18,038 nucleotides of DNA, from positions 1 through 18,038 of the forward strand of contig JAAMXP010005510.1 of assembly GCA_019693395.1 (NCBI GenBank). Direction: 5' to 3'. Both the position numbers and the translations under genes were made by a program. Each line of letters begins with the position of its first letter. Position 1 is the stretch's first letter. Positions 1 to 8,406 of the stretch are shown in pieces. The notes beneath the pieces are model-generated. The model was not told where the DNA came from. It saw only the letters and a list, made by a program, of their open reading frames with translations, and made no database searches. This stretch comes from Ettlia oleoabundans (Eukaryota; Chlorophyta; Chlorophyceae; Chlamydomonadales).

Positions 1-24
1 CCCCCACACACACTCTCTCTCCAG

Positions 25-1652
25 GACATATACGACGAGTTCTGCGCCAAGGCGGCAGCCCGTGCCCAGCAGCGCGTGGTGGGCGACCCCTTCCAGGATG
101 GGGTGGAGCAGGGGCCGCAGGTGGACCAGGACCAGCTGGACAAAATCCTCAACTACATAGATGTGGGGCGGCGCGAGGGCGCACGCCTGCTGTGTGGCGG
201 CAAGCGCAAGGGCGACGCCGGCTATTTTGTGAGTGTGCAACACACGGCTCACGAGTTGCAGTGGCTCCCTGGGTTTGCCTGTGTGTGATTATGGCCCTGG
301 CTAGGCATCGCACTGTGACTGGTGATCTCCTGATGGTTGCTGTATGAAGGGTGGGGATTAGAGCCTGGCAAGCTGATGCTCAGCCATATGGCCCCGGGAA
401 ACACACCTCACTGCACCTGCTGCCACAACTTGGTCATCCTAGTGCAAATGAAGATCTGTCTTTGCTGCACTTCTTACGACTGACCGTGTTTACGGTGGCT
501 TGGCTGCCTGGCTTTGCAGGTTGAGCCCACCGTGTTTGCTGAGGTCACGGATTCGATGAAGATTGCACAGGTGGACGTCTGCCCTGCATGCTGGGCCCTG
601 GCTGGGCTGGGACTCTTCTGCTGCTACTGCTGCTGCTCTTACGGCTTGCCCTGGAACTTGTTTAAGGAGCCCAACTTCCAAGCAGCTGAGGCTCCGCCTG
701 GCTGCGTGCCTGTCCCGGCAACTGCTCTGCTACCGCAGGATGAGATTTTTGGGCCGGTGCAATCCATCCTTAAGTACTCAACCACCGAGGAGGTGGGGAT
801 CAGGGAGGTTAAGCAGCAGCAAGGAGTGACATGTGTGGCAGCCTGAGCTGATCTATGTGGCATTAGGCTGACAGCCATGGGGGCATTGCTGCAGCTCTGC
901 CGCTAGGCTGGCCAGGCTTCCTTCCGTTGCATTGCCCTCAATTCTGTCGTCTGCTGACCTTTGCTGATCACTGCCCCACCCCCGTTGGCTTACTGCTGTT
1001 CCTGTTGCAGGTCATTAAGCGCGCCAATGCTAGTGAATATGGCCTGGCATCGGGCATCATCTCAAACGACATCAACTTCATCAACACCGTCTCCCGCTCA
1101 CTCAAGGCTGGCACCGTGTGGGGTGGGTGGCAGTGGCTTGCATGCAACTCTGACGACGTGCTGGCATGCAAGCAACAACCGTGCACTTCTGTTGTCCATT
1201 ACAACTCGTAACCCGCAAGCTGGCCTGCAGCGCATGCCTGACTCGCCCCTGACTCATCCACTGCCTAACAAGTGTTTTTGTAACCCCTTTTCCTGTCGCA
1301 AAAACGCAAAAATAGTCAACACGTTCAACGTCTACGAATCAGCCGTGCCATTCGGCGGATACAAAGCGTCCGGTATCGGGCGTGATAAAGGGGCATGTGA
1401 GTTTTGAATTTTTGTCGGCGCGCTCGGTTCTGCCTGCCCTGTGGCGGGGATGCCGGGCAGCTTGTGACGACTTATGTTGAGCTTGACTGTTTGCAAACGA
1501 CGCGGTGCAGCTGCACTTTGTTGTCCTGCTATGCTACTGCATTCACTGGCACCGCTTTGCCTTTCCCTCCCTCCCATGCAGATGCGTTGGAGAACTACAC
1601 CCAGGTGAAGGCGGTGTACCAGGCGCTGGAGGCCAACCAGGCATGGCTGTAA
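25..1652 (+). CDS. ALDH2: Aldehyde dehydrogenase (ALDH2-like), 3' part, six exons
   Basis: Oxidises aldehydes to carboxylates with NAD(P)+; the ALDH2 class is mitochondrial or cytosolic. Exons 25-228, 520-570, 739-792, 1011-1122, 1316-1396 and 1582-1652 join in phase to give 190 aa ending in TAA (1650-1652). Family motifs appear in order: VGDPF and the QGPQVD segment; GYFVEPTVF across the first junction; DEIFGPV, which carries the glutamate and phenylalanine that help position the cofactor; EYGLASG; LKAGTVWVNTFNV; the [15 protein letters not shown] loop; and the C-terminal helix ALENYTQVK. The catalytic Cys, the general-base Glu and the Rossmann core lie upstream of the window, as do the start and targeting peptide. 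The 25 boundary follows a CCAG acceptor after a pyrimidine-rich run. Exons of 51-112 bases are typical of green algae. Family is certain; subfamily and compartment are inferred. Confidence 0.93.
1136..1173. repeat. 10-bp perfect inverted repeat in ALDH intron
   Basis: GCTTGCATGC at 1136-1145 and its exact reverse complement GCATGCAAGC at 1164-1173 flank an 18-base spacer. They lie just downstream of the GTGGGT donor of the 1123-1315 intron, so the intron RNA could form a hairpin near the 5' splice site. A role is not implied by the sequence. Confidence 0.6.
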
Positions 1653-1806
1653 GGCAAATGCAGCCGTTGAAGCTAATACACTCAGCGTGGCCCTGTGTCA
1701 CTTGTAAGTCGTCCGGGTAGCCAACTTTCGCACTGCTCTCCACTGCTTCATTACTGGTTGGCAGCGGCAGGCAGATTGAGGCGCCCATTTCCAGGCTAGA
1801 CACACC

Positions 1807-1811
1807 TGTAA
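1807..1811 (+). terminator. TGTAA poly(A) signal of the ALDH gene
   Basis: TGTAA is the usual polyadenylation signal in volvocine and related green algae. This copy lies 155 bases after the ALDH stop codon, a normal 3' UTR length for such genes. A second TGTAA lies near 1974. Assignment is by motif and position only. Confidence 0.55.
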
Positions 1812-2159
1812 ATTTTTGAACAGAATCGACGTTTGTACGTCGACCAGCAGCCGTTTTGGAAAAGTCAGCGTCATTCTGGTACTAAAGAGGCTTTTGGTCT
1901 GAACAGTCTGTGCCATACCTCATCATGCACATGTTCCACCCCCTCCAAGTTGTGTTGAGTGTTTAAAAATCATGTAAAAAATGATATTCATGTAGAAAAA
2001 GGGCAGATTTGGTTAACTATCAAGCTTAGCAGGCAGTCGCTGGCCGAAAGTGTTGGAGAGAGGGATAGGAAGGGACGTTGGGTGCAAGACGGCTGCATGC
2101 ATTGCATGCCAATTCAACAGTTTGTCGGAGAATGCTCTGGCTAACATGTACCATTTCAG
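1812..2159. other. Intergenic, no gene seen
   Basis: AT-richer sequence after the ALDH 3' UTR. All frames are short and none shows a recognisable domain. A GCATGCATTGCATGC run near 2094-2108 is partly self-complementary. Confidence 0.5.
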
Positions 2160-2416
2160 CATCCCCAGGAGCAGCTGCTCCAGCAGGCAGCAACGACCGC
2201 CGCTGCTCCAGGCCCGGCACGTGTCAAACAATGGCGCCATTGTTCGAAGCGTGGCTGGGCTGGTTGTTTGTGGGTGTTAAGTGTGCTGGTTGCACTCTTT
2301 GCCTCCCCACATGTGTCCCTCTCAGCAGCATCACCCAACAGCAGCTGCTCCAGCAAGCAGCAATGACCGCCGCAGCCCCGGGCCCGGCGCCATTGTTCGA
2401 AGCGTGGCTGGGCTGG
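2160..2416. repeat. Diverged tandem duplication, period about 170 bp
   Basis: Two copies share GCAGCTGCTCCAGCA (2171 and 2341), an AACGACCGCCGC/AATGACCGCCGC segment, a GGCCCGG run, and CGCCATTGTTCGAAGCGTGG with the following CTGGGCTGG (from about 2237 and 2390). The offset is 170 bp at the left markers and 153 bp at the right ones, so the second copy lacks 17 bp that are present at about 2218-2234 of the first. In the minus strand both copies can be read as PAQPRFEQWR, but reading frames break between and beyond them. It is most likely a non-coding or relic repeat; origin unknown. Confidence 0.7.
2227..2244. repeat. 18-bp perfect palindrome
   Basis: AACAATGGCGCCATTGTT reads identically on both strands. 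It lies in the first tandem copy. The second copy keeps only the right half (GGCGCCATTGTT) because the 17-bp deletion removes the left half. It contains the 6-bp GGCGCC core. Confidence 0.75.
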
Positions 2417-2435
2417 CGGTTTTTGAGTCTGTAGT

Positions 2436-3017
2436 GTGCCAAGTGCATTTGATTCTGCTACATGCGCAGCAACATGGGTGGTGAAGAAGTTTGTTGGTGT
2501 ACAGGGTTTGCCAGAGCGCTTGAAGCGGCGGATGTGGAAATCGCGGGAGTTGGGTACAGTGGCACGAGGCAGCTGCATGGATGCCCTCCTCACTGTTGTA
2601 GGTGGGCCACCTGAGTTTGCTGGTGACGATTTGCCTCTTGAGCGCATCACCCAGCCGCCAGCTGGCTGCATCGCCAGTGCCTCATGTGGTTGCTTCTGGC
2701 CTCGCCAGCAAGCGCCGACTCCATTGATGTCGCATGCGGGCTCAAGGGTTGTTACAGTTAGATTAGTTAATATTCAGTTCCAATGCAGAGCCACAGCCAC
2801 CGGCACATGCTGCTGCAAGGCACGCATATGGGAGCAGATTGCATGGCTTAAGACTCGAATGCAGAGCTGTCAGAGAGGGAGAGGGAGGTGCCCAGAAGAG
2901 ATAAGAAACTGTGCCAATGCTCTTTTCGCAGGACCAAGTGGGGCGCCACAAGGGATAGGTTGGGCAGTCATCATAGCATTGAGGGGCAAACTTAACATAC
3001 ATAGAAGACAGGTGTGA
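2436..3017 (+). other. Unrecognised 193-codon open frame, doubtful gene
   Basis: An open frame runs through this stretch without a stop. I recognise no domain. A middle part (about 2490-2670) has a mixed, protein-like composition, but the rest is Cys-rich and irregular. No splice partners were found. It also overlaps the probable 3' UTR of the minus-strand gene at 3326-6276. It may be chance, or a relic linked to the neighbouring tandem repeat. Confidence 0.15.
2752..2756 (-). terminator. Possible TGTAA poly(A) signal of the secreted-protein gene
   Basis: TTACA on the plus strand reads TGTAA on the minus strand. It is the first such motif after the stop codon at 3326, which implies a 3' UTR of about 570 bases. 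Long 3' UTRs are common in these algae, but only motif and position support this. Confidence 0.35.
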
Positions 3018-3325
3018 GCTACAAGCAGATGCCTGGGGACTGCAAAAACTGGTGTGCGGCACAAGCGCCGAAGTAGGACAAGTCAAGCGATCGAATTTGC
3101 GGGAACCGGGGACCAAGGCCGCGGCTGATGCGACGGTGCGGCTTCAACGCCCCAGGAACCATCAGCAAGTAACGTAGTCAGCCATCTCCCACGAGATTGT
3201 GACCTGCGGCTCTCGCGCTCCTTGCCTGCCCAGCTCATGTCATCTCAATTGTTTTGAACGTCATGCTGGGCCCTTGGTAGAGTGCAGCTGCCTGCCAGCT
3301 ATGCTGTGGCTGGGCCAACTCACTC

Positions 3326-6276
3326 TCACTTGGATGGCTCGTAATCATCACAGGTGATGGGCAGTGGCTCCTCGGGGTCCACATCGCTGCCATCAATGTA
3401 ACGCTGCAGTAAGGCAATGGACGGGAAGATTTAGGTGAAAACTTGGTTGTAACAGCCCCATGTGCAGTGCAACTTCCCAGCCTGTGCCAAGGACGCACGC
3501 CCTCCAACAAGAGGCAGTGGCAAAACGCGAGGACATGCGCAGCAAGTTGAGCTGATTTCGATTTTCCACCAACTTGGCATGTTCATATAAAATACGAACG
3601 CCTCAAAATGTTGTTTGGTTGTCTACAATCTTAAAAACCCTACTTTTTGCGATTGTAGCAAAAATCATACGGTTTACACTACTACATGCATCTAGCACAA
3701 ACACGGTTGGTTGCCGGGGAGAGACATCGTTCTCTTGCGGTCTACACCTTGCCAAGCCGTAGAGCCCAGCTATGCCAACACCCATGCCAGGAAGCAAGCC
3801 CTCCCAAACACTAACTCTCTCACTCACCGGCGCCCACCACTCGCAGACGTATCCTGAGCCGTAAGCATCCGTCTCGGGACAGGCTGTGGTATCGTTGATA
3901 CCCTGGAAGGCACCAAACGCCTTCTCCGCCAGGTCGTACTTGGCGTCGTCTGCAGTACAGTCGATATACAGCTTGCCAGCTTAGCACAGCTCAACTAGCT
4001 TGCCAGGTAGATGCAAGCTGCAAAGATAAAAGGATCGAACTGTTGACCGTGAAGTGCCAGCTGGAGTACAGTGACGGGCAAGCCACTGCAGCTGGCAGGT
4101 TCTGACAGGCAGACTGAAGTAAATTCCCGTGCACAGCTTCCCCATCTGTGCGCATGAACGGTTTTTAATCCAACGCTGCTTGACGTCGAGATGAGTAGCT
4201 GTAGCGAGCCGCACCACCAGCTCGTGCCATGCGGCCAGCCAGCAGGCAACTCACCCACGAGGTGTGCGCCGTATGTCCAGAAGGTGTTGGTGGTGGCCGC
4301 CATATAGCGCTGCTCACCAGCCTCCAGCCGCTGCCACTCAGTGACGCACCTGTTTGCGGCACAGGGAACGTGTGCAGGGAGGGTTGGGGCAAAAGCAGAA
4401 GAAGGGCGTCGGCTGGTGTAAGGCAGAGTGTGGGTTTGACAACCACCAATGCTCAGTCCATGCCCACCTGTGCCGCTGTGCAGGCTGTCCATGCTCTTCG
4501 CACAACAGGAAGAGTGCAGGCAACATGCCATGCGGCGGTGCACGCAAGTGAACAAGCAGGCAGAGACTCACAGGTGGTCGCCCTTGCCCAACCACTTGTC
4601 AATGGCGCAGCCGGCACCGGTATCCTCATCAGTCATGGAGTAGGCAACCTGCAAGCCATTTGCCACAATGCAGTTGCAGAGTTCAAACATGCGTGGGGTT
4701 CAAATAATGGACGCCTGAAGCATTTTGCACAACTGGGGGGGCAAGCAAGCCGAAGAGTGCCAGCAACAGCGTGCGTCATGTCAGACAACAGGGTGGACGG
4801 CAGGCTGCAGGTGGGCAGCCAAGGTAGGCCCTAATGAAGGTCCGCACTGGGCCTGACAGGCACCTGCTAACGGCACACAGGCAAGCATGTGTGGCGCTGC
4901 TGTATGCACCTTGATGTTGATGGGTTCTGAGCACTTGTTCACCACTTGCACTGGTGACACCTCCTGCTCGCTGGGTTCACCCAGGTCATCGCAGCGCAGC
5001 ACCAGCCGATTGCCACGCTCCTTCAGTGTGGGCTGCAGCCACGGAAAGAATAGAGCGATAATTAAGGTGGAGGGCTGGCACTTTGGAAGATACCTGCATG
5101 TTTAACTTCAACAGCGAAAAGCCTGTCTGGTTGGGAGAGATAACCGCGATTGAAGGTGGTGGGCTTGCAAACAGCCACCTCACCAAGCCAAGCGGGCACC
5201 CCAACCGTCGTGACAGTGGCGGCATGTGTGCACAGGACATATGGCTGGCTTCAGCAAATTTGCTGGCTGCTGGCATAAGCTGGCCAGTTGATGGACTCAC
5301 CACGCCCCACCACACGCATCCATCCTCGTCGGGGTCGGTGCACTCCTTGTAGAAATCCGCCTCATGTCCCAGGAAGGACTCAGGGGTCTGCTGGCTGACA
5401 GAGTAGCGGGGCTCCATGTCCTCCACATGCGCCGAGTACCACCACAGCATGTCGGGAAGCTGCTCAATGAGTAGGCTCTCGTTGGTGCTGCACACCACGG
5501 CAAGTAAACACACTTGTTCCATGAAGGGGTGAATGGTACGGCCAGTGAGAGCCCCAGTAAAGGCGACAGGATGCCACTTCCCAGCAACCCACAGCCTACT
5601 CATAGTGCCTCTCTGCAGAGCTGGCATTACAGTGAGCGGACCCACGAAAACATATTGAGCAGCGCAGAACAGGCAGTAAGGGAGTACGCGCTCACTTGAT
5701 GGTGGCCCAGTCGGTGGAGCAGGCGCCCAACTCGTCCAGCGGGGCTGGAACCTTGTTGGGGCATGGTCGGCCCTCGTCCTCATCCTCAAAGAAGGTGTAT
5801 ACTGCCTTGAAGGACACCGGGTTGCTGCACTTGTTGATCACGCGCACCTTGATCCAGCCGTCAGACTCTTCCAGGGAGCGACTGCGGGGAGAAAACGACG
5901 GTGCCCGGGGGGTGGGTACAAGAGCGGCGGCAAAGAGAAGGGGAATAGGTCCCGGGGCATCCACTGCGCCCCAGGTCAACCCTGTGAATACTGAATGGCG
6001 GCGCAGCCGGGGGCGCTTGCAGAATGCGCTGTAAACGGGCGACCAGCCGCCCAGTACCAGCAGTACTGGCACAGTGCGGGCACAAAGTTGCTGCTTGTGT
6101 ATAGCAATTTTTAACATCAGGCATTGCGCTGGCTGTGTGGCTCGTGTCAACCAAGCTGAAGCTTTGCATGACCAAGAAATTTACCGCAGCTGTGCACTGT
6201 TTGTGTTGCGCGCAGCTGCGAAGGTCGCGCAAGCGACCAAAGCCAGCAGCGCCGCGGCCGAGCGCCAACGACCCAT
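3326..6276 (-). CDS. Predicted secreted protein with two Cys/Trp-rich repeats, eight exons
   Basis: Family unknown to me. Minus-strand exons 6276-6185, 5881-5696, 5487-5301, 5032-4910, 4648-4572, 4349-4255, 3949-3828 and 3403-3326 join in phase to give 319 aa and TGA. The first in-frame ATG (6276) opens a signal peptide: MGRWRS, then a hydrophobic AALLALVACATFAAA core. Two diverged domain copies follow, at about residues 41-155 and 181-294. Both carry NKCS (C49, C189), an acidic run ending in a Cys (C71, C210), a Cys before TDW/TEW (C85/W89, C223/W227), an aromatic W-Y-(S/G)-A-H segment, a later Cys (C142, C277) and a terminal Cys-x-W-W (C150, C289). The tail ends EPSK. Five Cys per copy suggest disulfides in the secretory pathway or cell wall. 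The NKC...W...WxYxA pattern faintly recalls DUF1036 domains; that is only a hypothesis. One donor (4909, GTGCAT) is weak but gives the best repeat alignment. Confidence 0.8.
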
Positions 6277-6820
6277 GGCTATCCAGCTGTGGCGGGCGCC
6301 TTGCTGCTTGGACCTGGCGCGCTGGACGGTGCTGGGATCCTGCAGGAGTGAAGGGGCCCAAACCAACCTAGCCGCTATCAGCCGGCTGACGGGCAGGCCG
6401 GGTCCCTGCGCAATTTGCAGCCGGCCCTACAGGCAACAATCGCAGCCTTGCATGCGCAGCAGTCAATGCACCCCTGCGGGAGTCAGGAGGCCGGCTCAGG
6501 AAGAGGGTGGCTTCTAGCCTTCGAAGATGCTGCTGTTAGCGCACCGTATCACTAAGACACTGTGCTCGGTAGGCTTTGGTGAGCCTCGCGAGAGTGATCA
6601 GGCGGCTGTGCGGTCGGGCTGCGCTCCTGAGGAAGACCAACGAACAGGTAGAAACCGCCAAGGAAACCGCGTTCACTCGAGCCCTCCCGTGATCCCACTG
6701 TGATCCACTGGATGGGAGCTGAATGAAAGGTTAACATCATGTACTAGGCTGACTGCACATTAAGGGGATGTTCCAGTAACCGTGAGATGTGTGGAGCCGC
6801 TGCCGACATGGGGGATAGGT
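6277..6820. other. Upstream region of the secreted-protein gene
   Basis: This holds the presumed 5' UTR and promoter of the minus-strand gene starting at 6276. I see no convincing TATA box, gene or RNA gene. Open frames here are short and show no domains. A TTTGGTGAG motif near 6574 recurs near 6825, close to the inverted-repeat element. Confidence 0.4.
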
Positions 6821-6841
6821 CAGGTTTGGTGAGGCTCGTTT

Positions 6842-6869
6842 GGTAGACGTCAAGCACCAGACGTCTACC
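6842..6869. repeat. Perfect 10-bp hairpin, 8-base loop
   Basis: GGTAGACGTC (6842-6851) and GACGTCTACC (6860-6869) are exact reverse complements around AAGCACCA. Related TTTGGTAGAC and CAGACGTC words recur at about 6907-6932, so this belongs to a small repeat cluster beside the inverted-repeat element. Confidence 0.7.
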
Positions 6870-6939
6870 CTACGTCTGTAAACTTTGGCAGAGTTGTGAC
6901 CTCTGACAGACGTCCTTACAGGTTTGGTAGACCTCTCCT

Positions 6940-6969
6940 TTGTTTGGGGAACCCTTGTTTGGGGAACCT
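6940..6969. repeat. Tandem duplication of a 15-bp unit
   Basis: TTGTTTGGGGAACCC (6940-6954) is followed directly by TTGTTTGGGGAACCT (6955-6969), differing only in the last base. It abuts the left inverted-repeat arm at 6971, so it may belong to the element's end or to its insertion site. Confidence 0.7.
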
Positions 6970-6970
6970 C

Positions 6971-7411
6971 TATAGCGGTTTGCAGAGCCATGCGAGGAAA
7001 GTGGCGCGATGGCATGGCTCGGCCAGCTTGGCCCGCCAAGCCTGGCGACCAAGCCTCATACATGAGGCACATGTGGGGCTGGTCTGAGCGTGGGGCGCTG
7101 CGGCCCTCGGTAAGCTTAGGAAGCCGTAAACTAATGCGATTCCAAGACATAGGAGGTCATATTCCCCGAGAACAGGCGAAAGGAGCCCAAAACCGGACGG
7201 TTCTGGGAGTCAAACACCTGTTCTTCGGTTTGGTTCGTGATTCTGTGTTGTCATAACAGTCTTACGACTTCGCAACACCGCTGGGTGCTGACCGCGCCGG
7301 CAGTTGGCCCGAGAACCTGCGGTCAAAGCTTGGCCGCCAGGCTTGGCAGGCCAAGCTGGCCGTGCAATGCCATCGCGCCACTTTCCTCGCATGGCTCTGC
7401 AAACCGCCATA
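6971..7411. mobile_element. Element with 84-bp inverted repeats, probably non-autonomous
   Basis: The left arm 6971-7054 matches the reverse complement of 7328-7411 at 79 of 84 positions by hand alignment, with no gaps. The interior (7055-7327) holds no transposase-like frame. A smaller imperfect hairpin (CCAAAACCG / CGGTTCTGG) sits almost exactly at the midpoint, near 7195. Long inverted ends with a short non-coding middle suggest a MITE or foldback element. I could not find a clear target-site duplication: the left flank is AACCTC and the right flank AATCGA. Open frames that cross the arms on both strands give similar peptides only because the arms are repeats. Confidence 0.6.
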
Positions 7412-8221
7412 ATCGACATTCACACACATGGTGCATAAACCTCTAAGATATGCACAGAGGTGGACATCAAGGCCAAAACAATCAGTAGCATCTGCCTGCA
7501 GATAGCAGTGCCATGTAGATAGGAAAGTCAGGGAAACATATCAGTCAGAGTCAACAAAAGTCCTCCTCCCCCTCTTCACTGCTCACAACCTTGCGGGTTT
7601 CCCTACTGCTGGCTGCCGTCCTCTCCTTCCTACCTTGCTTGGATGGTGCATCCAAAGGTGGGACCGACCACACATTCCGCAAAGTGTGGGTGATGCCGCG
7701 GGGAGACGTTTGAGCTTTGCTACATACTTCCACTCAGATGTCCGTTCAATGTTAAATCGCTGCGTTACGCCTGCAGAGCGGCGAAAGGAAATATTCCTGT
7801 ATTGTGTGACACCCTGCACCTGGCCAGGGAATCTGTGACGGTGCGTTCCCAATGGGGCGGTATGGTATCGCACGCTTGTTGCAGGACCGCATAATGGGCT
7901 CAAACGATTTTCAACAACACCTTGAATCTGGCAAAGCAACTTTGAAATAGAGGAATAAACAGCCGAAGGGGCCTGCACTCATGGGCGGCCATGGCAGCAA
8001 GACGGTACAGCTGGCAGGGTCAGGTGATGATGTGGTGCCACCAGGGCGCGCATAATAGAACCTTGCATGTGACAGAACCTTGCACTCCAAGCAACATGTT
8101 GAATTCTGCTCTATCGTGTGCGTTCCGTCACGAGTATGCATTCGAGGTTCTAGTAGAACCCCGCAGCTATCTTCAGAGATTGGCCCCTCATCAACATGTT
8201 TGTTGTGGGACTGATAGGTAG
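7412..8221. other. Intergenic, upstream of SMG8
   Basis: No gene is recognised. ATG codons occur at about 7981, 7991 and 8029, and one may open an undetected 5' exon of SMG8. A short direct repeat AGAACCTTGCA occurs twice with a 16-bp period at about 8058-8084. Confidence 0.4.
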
Positions 8222-8406
8222 GCGTTTTTGCGTTGTCGAGTGTTGCTAGCTATACAGCACCCGCGGTTCAAGACAGCAACCTATCGGTCGCCTCTTTTCC
8301 TGACGCGGCGTGCGGACGTCTCTTTGCAAAGAAAAGAGCCTCGGCATACGGTACACGCCCCTGTCCTGCCTCGGCGCCCGGCGCTCAGGCCAGCAGACAC
8401 CTGCAG

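Noticed and set aside
2156..2671. Minus-strand 171-codon open frame with repeated PAQPRFEQWR
   Set aside because: The repeated peptide comes from the tandem DNA duplication. Flanking sequence has no domain and no splice structure supports a gene, so it is reported as a repeat only.
4229..4834. Plus-strand 201-codon open frame
   Set aside because: It reads antisense over exons and introns of the secreted-protein gene, whose minus-strand exons join in phase and show repeated motifs. The frame has no domain.
6737..7256. Open frames on both strands across the inverted-repeat element
   Set aside because: Similar peptides on opposite strands arise from the inverted arms. There is no transposase motif and the frames cross element boundaries.
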